A stretch of 64,000 nt of DNA, from NCBI RefSeq assembly GCF_008298015.1, contig NZ_VTPX01000015.1, forward strand, positions 1 through 64,000, given 5' to 3'. Made by a program: the position numbers and the translations under genes. A model generated the notes under the pieces. That model worked only from the letters and a program-made list of their open reading frames with translations, had not been told where the DNA came from and ran no database searches. The stretch is from Salinicola corii. Its GTDB lineage: Bacteria; Pseudomonadota; Gammaproteobacteria; Pseudomonadales; Halomonadaceae. Each line of letters begins with the position of its first letter. Position 1 is the stretch's first letter. This document shows positions 16,264 to 25,858 of this stretch, one piece after another.

Positions 16264-17253
16264 CTACGAGGGCAGATTGCCCAACAGCCAGTCGAACAGT
16301 CTTCCCGGACTGTTGGCGACCGGCTGCGTAATGACGAAACGCGGCAGCAGCACCGTGTCGACCGGTGGCTCGAGCCAGCCCGTCCTGTGCGTCAGCACAC
16401 GTTCGATGCCGGCGTTGGCCGCCAGTCGAGCCAATCCCTTGTCCGCTTGTGCCGAGGCGCTGGTGGCGATGCGAAGCGGGTGGCGACAAAGGACCGCCAA
16501 CTGGTGCTGGCTTTCGCGGAGCTGTACCAGTGCGGAAACGTCTTGCGTCGTGGCGTGAGGAGGTATCAGGCTGCCGAAGCGAAACAGGCCTCCTTGCTCC
16601 AGACGGCGAATGCTAAAGGCATCCAGGGCCTTGTCGGCGAATGCCGGATCGGCATCCAGGGCCGAGGCGACAGCATGCAATGCGGTGGCGTCTTGCGACT
16701 GGCCGAGCTCGGCGACGTAGTTCCTGATCGCCTGACTGTAGCGCTCGTCGCGGTGCGTGCCGATGGCGGGCGGTGCCGGCAGGCCGGCTTCGGCGAGCAG
16801 TCGCTTTGCGTGTTTGGCCGTCTCATCGCGCCAGAGGGATTCGCCGATGGCCTCGCGCCATGAGCTCCAGGCGCGCTGGGTGACCGGGCAGGGCAGGAAC
16901 ACATTGGCCGGCAACGCCAGCCGCTCGAGGGCCGGCGACACCTGTTTCAGCGTATCGCGCCAGCCGCCGTCGAAGGTGAGGGCGATACGAGGCAACTGGT
17001 CGTGATGCAACTGCAGCACGCTCTCCAGACTGACGATCTGCGCACTCTCGCTGAGACTCTCCAATAACTGACGGAAGCTATCCGGCCCCAGGCACCAGTC
17101 GGCTCTATGGGGCAAACGTGCCTCGGCTTCATCGTTTAGTACGCGATTCATCGCGAGAATGGCGCTTCGACCCCACAGCGGCTCACTCAGGCTGAGACGC
17201 CAGTGACCGCGTAGGCGTTGTACCACATCCTGTGTGCGATCCAGCCTAGGCAT
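16264..17253 (-). CDS. Polysaccharide deacetylase family (NodB-like) protein
   Basis: The 329-residue protein contains the NodB motif 1 in the form IALTFDGGWRDT, with the second Asp of TFDD replaced by Gly. FRQLLESLS and LPANVFLPC are other features of the fold. It starts at the ATG 17253 without a clear signal peptide. The metal-binding HxxxH motif is not obvious, so catalysis is uncertain. It is divergent from glnA across a 424-base regulatory gap. A role in cell-surface glycan editing is only a family-level guess. Confidence 0.65.
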   Translation of the reverse strand: MPRLDRTQDVVQRLRGHWRLSLSEPLWGRSAILAMNRVLNDEAEARLPHRADWCLGPDSFRQLLESLSESAQIVSLESVLQLHHDQLPRIALTFDGGWRDTLKQVSPALERLALPANVFLPCPVTQRAWSSWREAIGESLWRDETAKHAKRLLAEAGLPAPPAIGTHRDERYSQAIRNYVAELGQSQDATALHAVASALDADPAFADKALDAFSIRRLEQGGLFRFGSLIPPHATTQDVSALVQLRESQHQLAVLCRHPLRIATSASAQADKGLARLAANAGIERVLTHRTGWLEPPVDTVLLPRFVITQPVANSPGRLFDWLLGNLPS

Positions 17254-17390
17254 GGGTCATTCCATCACTCGAGTCGTCGGTCGCCATCGAAACATGGCGT
17301 TGTCCACAGTATCCGTTGCCTATCGATTTTCGGCAAAGGTTCCGGAGAGGATTTGTCCGCTTTCTTTTTTGGTGCAATGAAGCAAATATT

Positions 17391-17407
17391 TGCGCCAAAT
17401 TGGTGCT
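17391..17407 (+). promoter_or_regulatory. NtrC-binding enhancer upstream of glnA
   Basis: TGCGCC-AAATT-GGTGCT is a near match to the NtrC operator TGCACC-N5-GGTGCA (two mismatches). A further half site GGTGCA lies at 17371-17376. The site centre is about 140 bases upstream of the -24 element of the sigma-54 promoter, a usual enhancer distance. The remaining 17254-17677 gap shows no gene. Confidence 0.75.
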
Positions 17408-17535
17408 TTTGGTGATCTGAAGCGTCGGCTCATTAATGGTGATGCCCGAGATGGCGCCCAGTAGTGTCCATTGGTTTTTCGATAACATCATTTTTATCAA
17501 TTGTTTATTAACGGCCATCTGTGCTTTGCCTCATT

Positions 17536-17552
17536 TTGGCACATTCTCTGCA
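17536..17552 (+). promoter_or_regulatory. Sigma-54 promoter of glnA
   Basis: TTGGCAC (17536-17542) and CTGCA (17548-17552) have the GG and GC dinucleotides exactly 10 bases apart, as required for RpoN promoters. It lies about 125 bases before the glnA ATG and downstream of an NtrC site, so nitrogen-limited expression through GlnL/GlnG encoded nearby is expected. Confidence 0.85.
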
Positions 17553-17677
17553 TGGTTATGTAAAAACGGTGTGCGCGTGGGCAAGAGTGCCGACTTCGTG
17601 CTACAAAACACGCATGCCACAAAACGGTGTTGGATATTCGCCAACGAATCGAGCCATGGCTCACAGTGGAGGACAAC

Positions 17678-19084
17678 ATGTCTGAGAAAACCCTCGCCCT
17701 TATCGAAGAACACGATGTCAAGTGGGTGGATCTGCGCTTTACCGACACCAAGGGCAAGGAGCAGCACGTCACGATTCCTGCCAGCGCCGTCGATGCGGAA
17801 TTCTTCGAAGACGGTCAGATGTTCGATGGCTCTTCCATCGAAGGCTGGAAGGGCATCAACGAGTCCGACATGATTCTGCGTCCGGAAGATGGTACCGCCT
17901 TCCTCGATCCGTTCACCGAAGACTCCACGCTGATCCTGCGCTGCGACATCATCGAGCCGGCGACGATGCAGGGCTACGAGCGTGACCCGCGTTCCATCGC
18001 CAAGCGTGCCGAGGCCTACCTGGCCAGCACCGGCCTGGGCGACACCGCTTTCTTCGGCCCGGAGCCCGAGTTCTTCATCTTCGACGAGGTGCATTGGAAG
18101 TCCGATATCGAAGGCTCCATGTACAAGATCTCCTCCGAAGAGGGTGCCTGGTCCACCGACCGTCAGGTCGAAGGTGGCAACCTGGCGCACCGTCCGCGGG
18201 TCAAGGGTGGTTACTTCCCCGTGCCGCCGGTCGACAGCTTCCACGACATCCGTAGCGCCATGTGTAACACGCTGCAGGCCGTTGGCCAGGAAGTCGAAGT
18301 GCATCATCACGAAGTGGCGAATGCCGGTCAGAACGAGATCGGCGTCAAGTTCAATACGTTGGTGAAAAAAGCCGACGAGGTGCAGCAGCTCAAGTACGTG
18401 GTTCACAACGTCGCTCACGCCTACGGCAAGACGGCGACTTTCATGCCCAAGCCGCTGGTCGGCGACAACGGGTCAGGCATGCACGTCCACCAGTCGTTCT
18501 GGAAGGATGGCTCGAACCAGTTCGCGGGTGACGAGTACGCTGGCCTGTCCGAAATGGCGCTGTACTACATCGGCGGCATCATCAAGCATGCACGTGCCCT
18601 GAACGCCTTCACCAATGCGTCGACCAACTCCTACAAGCGCTTGGTGCCGGGTTTCGAAGCGCCGGTCATGCTGGCCTACAGCGCGCGCAACCGCTCCGCC
18701 TCCATTCGTATTCCTTATACCGCCAGCCCGAAAGGCAAGCGCGTCGAGTGCCGTTTCCCCGACCCGACCGCCAACCCGTATCTGGCTTTCGCCGCTATGC
18801 TGATGGCCGGTATCGACGGTATCAAGAACAAGATCCATCCTGGCGATGCCATGGACAAGAACTTGTACGACCTGCCGCCGGAAGAGGGCAAGAAGGTGCC
18901 GACCGTGGCGACCAGCCTTGACCAGGCACTGGAAGCGCTGGACGCCGATCGCGCCTTCCTGACCGAGGGTGGCGTATTCACCGACGAGATGCTCGATGCC
19001 TACATCGAACTGAAGAGTGAAGACGTCGAGCGTCTACGCCTGTCGACGCATCCGGTCGAGTTCGACCTTTACTACAGCGTCTAA
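17678..19084 (+). CDS. glnA: Glutamine synthetase type I
   Basis: The 468-residue enzyme condenses ammonia and glutamate to glutamine with ATP. It shows the GS-I beta-grasp start ([17 protein letters not shown]), the catalytic segment [12 protein letters not shown], the ATP-binding [25 protein letters not shown], and the adenylylation site NLYDLPPEE near residue 397, indicating control by GlnE. The ATG at 17678 follows GTGGAGGAC. Length matches the dodecameric bacterial enzyme. It is preceded by a sigma-54 promoter and an NtrC site, and followed by a strong terminator, then DUF4124, glnL and glnG. Confidence 0.97.
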   Translation: MSEKTLALIEEHDVKWVDLRFTDTKGKEQHVTIPASAVDAEFFEDGQMFDGSSIEGWKGINESDMILRPEDGTAFLDPFTEDSTLILRCDIIEPATMQGYERDPRSIAKRAEAYLASTGLGDTAFFGPEPEFFIFDEVHWKSDIEGSMYKISSEEGAWSTDRQVEGGNLAHRPRVKGGYFPVPPVDSFHDIRSAMCNTLQAVGQEVEVHHHEVANAGQNEIGVKFNTLVKKADEVQQLKYVVHNVAHAYGKTATFMPKPLVGDNGSGMHVHQSFWKDGSNQFAGDEYAGLSEMALYYIGGIIKHARALNAFTNASTNSYKRLVPGFEAPVMLAYSARNRSASIRIPYTASPKGKRVECRFPDPTANPYLAFAAMLMAGIDGIKNKIHPGDAMDKNLYDLPPEEGKKVPTVATSLDQALEALDADRAFLTEGGVFTDEMLDAYIELKSEDVERLRLSTHPVEFDLYYSV

Positions 19085-19105
19085 GGCCGGTCCTACGCCT
19101 GACAG

Positions 19106-19131
19106 AAAGCCCCACTCCGGTGGGGCTTTTT
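19106..19131 (+). terminator. Rho-independent terminator of glnA
   Basis: GCCCCAC (19109-19115), loop TCCG, GTGGGGC (19120-19126) and TTTTT. It separates glnA from the DUF4124-glnL-glnG genes. Confidence 0.92.
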
Positions 19132-19244
19132 CGTGAGGTCGTCTCCTGAAGACGCCCGCCGCAAGAGCAGGACGCGGGAGAGCAAGAGGATGCTCCCGGA
19201 CAGGTGAAGGGGCAAGGCCGCCGGCCGATATAAGAGAATCGACA

Positions 19245-19829
19245 ATGGAGCTGGCGCTGATGCAAACGGGGATAGTGGTATCGGTGATATCGAGTTTCCT
19301 GATGGTCTGGGCCGCCTCGCCCGTGATGGCTGCTCCGATCTATCGACATGTCGACGCTCAGGGCAATGTGATCTATAGCGACGAGCCAGGAGCGGGCAAC
19401 CGCGTCAATCTCAAACCGATCACGGTGGTCGACCCCGCCGGGGGCGAGATACGCTCGGGCCCTCATCGGTCGGTCGCGCCCGAGGCGGCTGCGGTCGAAT
19501 ACGAGCGTTTCGTGATCACCAGACCAGGGGACCAGCAGACGCTGCCAACCGGGCAAGCGGGAAACGTTCAGGTGAAATTGGCGATCGAGCCCGCGCTGCA
19601 GAGGGGAGATCGCGTCCAGCTCAGAGTAGACGGCAAGGTGAGCCAGTCGCCCATGCACACCAGCGTCTTCGTACTGAGTCAATTACCGCGAGGCGAGCAT
19701 CAGCTTCAAGCTGACCTGGTTGATGCTCAAGGCCAGGTGAAGTTGTCTACGCCACCGGTGACCCTCTACGTGCAGCGTGCCAGCGTCAACCTGCCGGCCA
19801 ATCCCAATAATTCCAACCGTAGAGAGTAA
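19245..19829 (+). CDS. DUF4124 domain envelope protein
   Basis: The protein (194 residues from ATG 19245, or 189 from ATG 19260, which has GGAG nine bases before it) has a signal peptide (IVVSVISSFLMVWAASPVMA) followed by the DUF4124 pattern PIYRHVDAQGNVIYSDEPGAG. The C-terminal half (VQVKLAIEPALQRGDRVQLRVDGK...GEHQLQADLVDAQG) resembles an Ig-like carbohydrate/penicillin-binding type fold often found at the end of such proteins. It is placed between glnA and glnL in several marine gammaproteobacteria. Function is unknown; periplasmic location is likely. Confidence 0.82.
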   Translation: MELALMQTGIVVSVISSFLMVWAASPVMAAPIYRHVDAQGNVIYSDEPGAGNRVNLKPITVVDPAGGEIRSGPHRSVAPEAAAVEYERFVITRPGDQQTLPTGQAGNVQVKLAIEPALQRGDRVQLRVDGKVSQSPMHTSVFVLSQLPRGEHQLQADLVDAQGQVKLSTPPVTLYVQRASVNLPANPNNSNRRE

Positions 19830-19972
19830 TCCCGATCGGTAAGCACAGCCTTTAGCGGTTGCACTATTTTGGTGAATGACGTCCCGCTTCTTATCAGAAC
19901 CTCCCCGCAGGTGGGCAGAATCAGGGAGTGGCGCGGTTTTTGCACTGTATAAGCACATACCGGATCACCACA

Positions 19973-21028
19973 ATGGAACGACGCATGTATCAACGTTTGC
20001 TGGAGCACCTGACGACCGCCGTCCTGCTACTTGACGAGCGTCTTCACGTGCGCTGGCTCAACCCTGCGGCCGAGGCGCTGCTCGCCGCAAGCCGGCCCCG
20101 TGTCGTCGGTCAGTGGCTGGAGTGTTTGAATGGCGAGGACGGTAGCGTTCGCCAGGTTCTGTTCAAGGCGATGCAGGAGTTTCATCCCTACACGCAGCGG
20201 GAAGCGGCACTGGTGCTCAACGCCGGCGACGTGATCACGGTGGACTTCACCGCGACACCGATCACCAGCCGCGAACTGCTGCTGGAGATCGAACCGCGGG
20301 ATCGATTGCTACGCATTTCGCGGGAGGAAGCCCTGATCGCGCGCCAGGAAACGGTCAAGGTGCTGATGCGCGGTCTCGCCCATGAGGTCAAGAATCCGCT
20401 GGGGGGAATCCGTGGTGCCGCGCAGCTGCTGGAACGCGATCTTCCCGACCCGCAGCTCACCGAGTTCACCCGGATCATCGTCGAGGAAGCGGATCGTCTG
20501 CGAGATCTGGTCGATCGGATGCTGGGGCCCAATACGCTGGTGCGTCACGAGCCCCTCAACGTGCACAAGGTGCTCGAGCGGGTGCGGGCACTGCTCGAGG
20601 TCGAGCACCATCAGTTGAGCTTCGAGCGTGACTACGACCCTAGCGTGCCGGATCTGGTTGGCGACGAGGCGCAGCTGATCCAGGCTGTTCTCAATATCGC
20701 GCGCAACGCCGTCCAGGCGATGGAGGAGTTCGGTACGCCCGAGCCTCGCCTGCTGCTGCGTACTCGTGTTCGCCGTCAGTTCACGCTCGGCGCCGACCGC
20801 CACCGGCTGGTTTGCGAAGTCGCGATCATCGACAACGGCCCCGGTATACCGGAACACATACGCGAGACGCTGTTTTTTCCAATGGTATCCGGGCGTGCCG
20901 AGGGTAGCGGTCTGGGCCTGTCGATCGCGCAGTCGATCCTGCATCAGCACCAGGGCTTGATCGAGTGCGAATCCCACCCCGGGGTCACGGAATTCCGGTT
21001 ATTGATCCCCTTCGAGGCGACACAGTGA
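19973..21028 (+). CDS. glnL: Nitrogen regulation sensor histidine kinase NtrB
   Basis: The 351-residue cytoplasmic kinase has an N-terminal PAS domain (HLTTAVLLLDERLHVRWLNP), the H box with the phosphorylated His in GLAHEVKNPLGGIRGAAQLL, the N box NIARNAVQAME, and G boxes DNGPGIP and GSGLGLSIAQSI. It phosphorylates or dephosphorylates NtrC under control of PII. The start could be ATG 19973 or ATG 19985. It is followed after 109 bases by glnG. Confidence 0.93.
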   Translation: MERRMYQRLLEHLTTAVLLLDERLHVRWLNPAAEALLAASRPRVVGQWLECLNGEDGSVRQVLFKAMQEFHPYTQREAALVLNAGDVITVDFTATPITSRELLLEIEPRDRLLRISREEALIARQETVKVLMRGLAHEVKNPLGGIRGAAQLLERDLPDPQLTEFTRIIVEEADRLRDLVDRMLGPNTLVRHEPLNVHKVLERVRALLEVEHHQLSFERDYDPSVPDLVGDEAQLIQAVLNIARNAVQAMEEFGTPEPRLLLRTRVRRQFTLGADRHRLVCEVAIIDNGPGIPEHIRETLFFPMVSGRAEGSGLGLSIAQSILHQHQGLIECESHPGVTEFRLLIPFEATQ

Positions 21029-21137
21029 GTGTGTCGGCCCACTATTGGCATAGTGCGTGGCCGCCTGCCGGGTCGGGCGCGCAGGCCCACACCGATGCCG
21101 CCAAGCGCGCGATTCACCGTTCTGCTGGAGAACTGTC

Positions 21138-22547
21138 ATGACTGAAGTCGCCCGTATCGCGATCGTCGATGACGATCGCGCGATCCGCTGGGTCCTGGAA
21201 AGGGCGCTGGCGCAGCCGGATCTCGAGGTGCAATCCTTCGAACGTGCCGATGCGGCACTCGAAGCGATCGAGCGGCAGCCGCCGGATGTGCTTTTGACCG
21301 ACATCCGCATGCCGGGGCTCGACGGTCTCGACCTGATGGCCAAGGTGCGCGAGATGCATCCCGATTTGCCGGTGATCGTGATGACGGCACACTCGGATCT
21401 GGATAGCGCCGTCGCCTCCTATCAGGGAGGCGCCTTCGAATACCTGCCCAAGCCATTCGATGTGGACGATGCGCTGGCGCTGGTGCGTCGTGGCGTTGCC
21501 CACGCCCGCGAACGGCGCTCGCCGGCGGCGATGCCGGAAGGGCTCTCCGCCGAGATCATCGGCGAGGCGCCAGCGATGCAGGAGGTGTTCCGTGCCATCG
21601 GCCGGCTGTCGCAGTCGCACATCACGGTGCTGATCAACGGCGAGTCGGGCACCGGCAAGGAGCGTGTCGCCCTGGCACTGCACCAGCACAGCCCGCGCAG
21701 TGGTCATCCCTTCATAGCGCTCAACATGGCGGCGATTCCCAAGGATCTGATGGAGTCGGAGTTGTTCGGCCATGAAAAGGGGGCCTTCACCGGCGCAGCC
21801 GCCCAGCGTCGCGGGCGCTTCGAGCAGGCCGACGGCGGCACGCTGTTTCTGGACGAGATCGGCGATATGCCCGCCGAGACACAGACACGGCTGTTGCGCG
21901 TGCTGGCGGATGGCGAGTTCTACCGGGTCGGCGGCCACGTGCCGGTCAAGGTCGATGTCCGGATCATTGCCGCGACCCACCAGAATTTGGAGAAGCTGGT
22001 GACGGAGGGGCGCTTTCGCGAAGATCTCTTCCATCGTCTCAATGTGATTCGTGTTCACCTGCCCCGTCTGTCGGAGCGCCGCGAGGACATTCCACGCCTG
22101 GCCCAGCACTTTCTCGCCGAAGCCGCCAAGGAACTCTCGGCCGAACCCAAGGTTCTGACCAAGGACGCCGAGACGCATTTGACGCGTCTGCCTTGGCCCG
22201 GCAATGTGCGTCAGTTGGAAAATACCTGCCGGTGGCTCACCGTGATGGCGTCCGGCCGGGAGGTGCTGGTCGATGATCTGCCGCCTGAGCTACGCGAACT
22301 CGAGGGGACCGAGGCGCCAAGCGGGGACTGGCGGAACGCGTTCCGAGAGTGGGCGGATCGGGCCTTGGCATCGGGACACACGCATCTGCTCGAGGAGGCG
22401 GTGCCCGATTTCGAACGCATCCTGATCGAGACGGCCTTGAAGCATACCGGCGGGCGCAAGGGGGAGGCCGCCGAGCTGCTGGGGTGGGGGCGCAATACCC
22501 TGACGCGCAAGGTGAAAGTGCTTCTGCCGGCGCTGGCGGATGAGTAG
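21138..22547 (+). CDS. glnG: Nitrogen regulation response regulator NtrC (sigma-54 activator)
   Basis: The 469-residue protein has a receiver domain ([18 protein letters not shown]; phosphorylated Asp in [11 protein letters not shown]), an AAA+ domain with Walker A GESGTGKE, the sigma-54 contact motif GAFTGA, Walker [14 protein letters not shown], and a C-terminal Fis-type helix-turn-helix ([20 protein letters not shown]). The ATG at 21138 follows TGGAGAA. It would activate the sigma-54 promoter of glnA through the upstream NtrC site. Full length and all key motifs are intact. Confidence 0.95.
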   Translation: MTEVARIAIVDDDRAIRWVLERALAQPDLEVQSFERADAALEAIERQPPDVLLTDIRMPGLDGLDLMAKVREMHPDLPVIVMTAHSDLDSAVASYQGGAFEYLPKPFDVDDALALVRRGVAHARERRSPAAMPEGLSAEIIGEAPAMQEVFRAIGRLSQSHITVLINGESGTGKERVALALHQHSPRSGHPFIALNMAAIPKDLMESELFGHEKGAFTGAAAQRRGRFEQADGGTLFLDEIGDMPAETQTRLLRVLADGEFYRVGGHVPVKVDVRIIAATHQNLEKLVTEGRFREDLFHRLNVIRVHLPRLSERREDIPRLAQHFLAEAAKELSAEPKVLTKDAETHLTRLPWPGNVRQLENTCRWLTVMASGREVLVDDLPPELRELEGTEAPSGDWRNAFREWADRALASGHTHLLEEAVPDFERILIETALKHTGGRKGEAAELLGWGRNTLTRKVKVLLPALADE

Positions 22548-22675
22548 CGTCTGGGACCTAAGTAACGTTAGGTTGATAATGACGCCCGGCGCTGGCTCTC
22601 ATGCTGGGCCGGGCGTTGTCGTCGCGGGCTGGTCGTTACCGGCGTGGAATAGATGACACCAACACGGGGACTCGC

Positions 22676-24424
22676 ATGTCCGATTCGACCCAATGGTGGC
22701 GTGGCAGCGTCATCTATCAGATATACCCCAGAAGTTTCATGGATGCCCGTGGTGATGGCGTCGGCGACCTACCCGGCATCACCGCGAAGCTGGACTACGT
22801 AGCCGAACTGGGCGTCGATGCAATCTGGATTTCGCCGTTCTTTCCTTCGCCGATGAAGGATTTTGGCTACGACGTCACCGATTATCGCGGCGTCGATCCG
22901 ATGTTCGGTTCCTTTCATGATTTCCAGATGTTGCTCGAGCGGGCCCACGGGTTGGGGCTGAAAGTGATCATCGACCTGGTGCTCAGTCACACTTCGGATC
23001 AGCACCACTGGTTCATCCAGAGTCGCAGCTCGCGGGAGAACCAGAAATCCGACTGGTACGTATGGGCCGATCCCAAGCCCGATGGCACGCCGCCCAACAA
23101 CTGGCTGTCTTTCTTCAGCGGCAGCGCCTGGACGTTCGATAGCCGGCGCCGCCAGTACTACCTGCACAACTTTCTGTCCTGCCAGCCGGATCTCAACTTT
23201 CACAATCCGGCGGTGCGCAAGGAGCAGCTCGAAAACGCCCGTTTCTGGCTCGATCTCGGTGTCGACGGTTTCCGTCTGGATACCTCGAATTTCTATTTCC
23301 ACAGCCTGGCGCTGCAGGACAACCCAGCGCTCGGCAGCGGTGAGCTCAAGACGCCCAGCGTACCGGCATCGAACCCCTATTCGATGCAGCGCCACCAGTT
23401 CGATATCAGCCAGCCGGAAAATCTCGGGTTCCTGAACGAGCTGCGCGCGTTGATGGAAGCGTATCCTGGCACCATGACCGTGGGAGAGATTTCCGACGAT
23501 CGGCCGCTGGAGCGCATGGTCGAGTACACCATCGGCAACGATCGTTTGCACATGGCTTACACCTTCGACCTGTTCGATGCCGAGTTCAGCGCGCAGCGGC
23601 TGCGCGATATCATCGAGCACTTCCAGTATTATGCGGGTGACGCTTGGCCGTGCTGGGCGCTCTCCAACCATGACGTCATGCGCGTCGTATCGCGTTGGAC
23701 CCAACATGACCAGTTGGAGCAGCATGGGCCGTTGGTGGCCAAGGTCGCGACGGTCATGCTCTGCTCGCTTTACGGTAGCATCTGTCTCTATCAGGGGGAG
23801 GAGTTGGGCCTGCCGGAAGCGGACGTGCCCTACGAGCGTCTGGTGGATCCTTATGGTCTGGCGTTATGGCCGGAGTACAAGGGGCGTGATGGCTGCCGCA
23901 CACCGATGCCCTGGACGAGTGATGAGCACGGCGGTTTCACCTCGGTGGAGTCGTGGTTGCCAGTAGATGGGCATCATCGCCAACTCTCGGTCGAAAGACA
24001 GCTGTCCAGCGCGGATAGCACGCTGCACGTCACGCGGGAGTTTCTGCATTGGCGCAAATCGCAATCGGCGATGGTCGACGGCACGCTGATCCTCAGTGAC
24101 TTCGACGACGAACTGCTGGGTTGGCTGCGGGTCTCGCGGGACCAGGCGATTCTGGCGGTCTTCAATCTCACCAGCGAATCCCGATCCACCAGCCTGCCCG
24201 CCGGTGCCGGCGACATCGTCTTCCAGGCGGGCTTTACCGCGCATCTGCGTGATGGCTGGCTGACGCTGCCGGCATTCCAGGCGGCGTTCGTGCATATCGA
24301 CCGGGGCAGCATCGACCCCCGGGCGTTGATCGATCAGGAGCCCGACCCCGAGCGCAAGGGATTCCTCAGTCGGCTGCTGGGGTCGCTGATGGGGCAGGAA
24401 GAGGGCGGCGCGCGGCAGGGCTGA
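22676..24424 (+). CDS. GH13 alpha-glucosidase (subfamily 23, HaG type)
   Basis: The 582-residue enzyme is a GH13 (beta/alpha)8 barrel. The region-II nucleophile is Asp202 (DGFRLDTSNF), with Thr203 beside it; the acid/base is Glu271 (TVGEISDD) and the stabiliser is Asp333 (SNHDVMR). These are the same residue numbers as in the structurally studied Halomonas sp. H11 alpha-glucosidase, so this is very likely its ortholog; that enzyme acts on maltose and sucrose and transfers glucose to small alcohols. No signal peptide, hence cytoplasmic. The ATG at 22676 has CGGGGA upstream. It follows glnG by 128 bases with no sugar transporter nearby. Confidence 0.9.
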   Translation: MSDSTQWWRGSVIYQIYPRSFMDARGDGVGDLPGITAKLDYVAELGVDAIWISPFFPSPMKDFGYDVTDYRGVDPMFGSFHDFQMLLERAHGLGLKVIIDLVLSHTSDQHHWFIQSRSSRENQKSDWYVWADPKPDGTPPNNWLSFFSGSAWTFDSRRRQYYLHNFLSCQPDLNFHNPAVRKEQLENARFWLDLGVDGFRLDTSNFYFHSLALQDNPALGSGELKTPSVPASNPYSMQRHQFDISQPENLGFLNELRALMEAYPGTMTVGEISDDRPLERMVEYTIGNDRLHMAYTFDLFDAEFSAQRLRDIIEHFQYYAGDAWPCWALSNHDVMRVVSRWTQHDQLEQHGPLVAKVATVMLCSLYGSICLYQGEELGLPEADVPYERLVDPYGLALWPEYKGRDGCRTPMPWTSDEHGGFTSVESWLPVDGHHRQLSVERQLSSADSTLHVTREFLHWRKSQSAMVDGTLILSDFDDELLGWLRVSRDQAILAVFNLTSESRSTSLPAGAGDIVFQAGFTAHLRDGWLTLPAFQAAFVHIDRGSIDPRALIDQEPDPERKGFLSRLLGSLMGQEEGGARQG

Positions 24425-24451
24425 GTCCGCGCGCCGGGTTTCGTCAGCGTC

Positions 24452-25561
24452 TCACCCGCCCCAGTAGTCGCGGGCCAGGTCGACTCCCAGGCGTACCTTG
24501 TCCCACTGTGCCCGTTCGGCGAGTTCGTTGCCCTCTTCGGTGGAGGCGAAACCGCACTGCGGGCTCAGGCAGAGCTGACGCCTGTCGACGAACCGCGTGG
24601 CTTCGTCGAGACGCGCTCTGACGGCCTGCGGGTCCTCGAGCTCGCCCACCTTGGTGGTGATCAGCCCCAGCACCGCCTGCTGATGGCCCTCCGGGACGAA
24701 GCGCAGCGGGTCGAAGCTGCCGGCGCGATCGCTGTCGTACTCCAGGAACCAGGCATCGACGTTGACCCTGCCGAACAGCGTCTCGGCTACCGGCTCGTAC
24801 CCGCCTTCGCTGATCCAGGTGGAACGGAAGTTGCCGCGACAGACGTGGAGCGAGACGTAGAGATCGTCCGCCTTGTCGGCCAGGGCGTGATTGAGCATCT
24901 CGGCGTAGATCGCCTGCAGTCGATCGGGGTCGTCACCGCGGTCTCGGGCCGCCTGCAGTTCTTTTTCCGAGCAGAGATAGGCCCACACGGTGTCGTCCAG
25001 TTGCAGATAGCGACAGCCGGCATCGTAGAAGGCGCGAACGGCGTCGCGGTAGGCGTCGGCGGTGTCGGCGAAAAAGGCGTCCAGGCTGGGATAGACGCCG
25101 CTATCGATCTTCTTGCGGCCACCGCGGAAGTGCAGCACGCTGGGGCTCGGGATCGTCATCTTGGGCATGACGTTGGCGACGCTGGCCAGATAGCGGAAAT
25201 GATCCAGCATCGGATGGGTATCGTTGAAGCCGACCTTGCCGTCGACCCGGATCTGTTTTGCACTCGTCTGCACGCCCTGGAACTGGATGCCCTGGTCGCC
25301 GGTGAAGCCGGTGACGCCATCGAGCTGCTCGAGAAAATCGAAGTGCCACCAGGCGCGGCGAAATTCCCCGTCGGTCACCACCTCGAGGCCAGAGGCTTCC
25401 TGCTGCTCGACCACCTGGCGAATCTCTCGATCCTCGACGATTTTGAGCGCGGCGTCGTCGATATCGCCCTGCTGGTGCCGGGCCCGGGCCTCTTTCAACG
25501 CCGGCGGACGAAGAAAGCTGCCGACAATATCGGCTCGGAATGGGGGATGCGCTTGTGACAT
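24452..25561 (-). CDS. Cobalamin-independent methionine synthase-like methyltransferase (YxjG/YxjH type)
   Basis: The 369-residue protein corresponds to the C-terminal catalytic domain of MetE. It starts PFRADIVGSFLRPPALKEA, has EVVTDGEFRRAWW, LQLDDTVWAYLC, the zinc-ligand pair HVC in SLHVCRGN and the last Cys in SPQCGFAS. It lacks the MetE N-terminal half that binds polyglutamyl folate, so it likely uses another methyl donor to methylate homocysteine. The ATG at 25561 follows AGGAGAC. It is divergent from the PEP mutase-like gene with a 297-base gap in which no regulatory RNA is obvious. Confidence 0.85.
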   Translation of the reverse strand: MSQAHPPFRADIVGSFLRPPALKEARARHQQGDIDDAALKIVEDREIRQVVEQQEASGLEVVTDGEFRRAWWHFDFLEQLDGVTGFTGDQGIQFQGVQTSAKQIRVDGKVGFNDTHPMLDHFRYLASVANVMPKMTIPSPSVLHFRGGRKKIDSGVYPSLDAFFADTADAYRDAVRAFYDAGCRYLQLDDTVWAYLCSEKELQAARDRGDDPDRLQAIYAEMLNHALADKADDLYVSLHVCRGNFRSTWISEGGYEPVAETLFGRVNVDAWFLEYDSDRAGSFDPLRFVPEGHQQAVLGLITTKVGELEDPQAVRARLDEATRFVDRRQLCLSPQCGFASTEEGNELAERAQWDKVRLGVDLARDYWGG

Positions 25562-25858
25562 GAATCTGTCTCCTGTTCTGGGACTTCGCCATGCGGTGTC
25601 ATCGGCGAGCGTCGATACCGAGGTCGCCAATGATGCGGGCTGGGCGGCCATTCGGCCAATGAAGCCAGTTCAAGGTCGCCATGTGCATCATTCATCGTGA
25701 GATTCGTGGCCTGTCGTACCGGCGTCGCGCTCTCAAACTTTAGTGGTAGGATTGTCGACCCCCGCCGACGCATTCACCGACGTGCCATCGGCATCGGCCG
25801 GGAGTTTTTTCCATCGCGCCCCAGTTCGAATGACGGGGGTAAAGAACAGGAGTGTCCC

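Noticed and set aside
19945..19962. TGCACTGTATAAGCACA before glnL as an NtrC site
   Set aside because: The right half reads AGCACA instead of GGTGCA, so it is not the NtrC palindrome.
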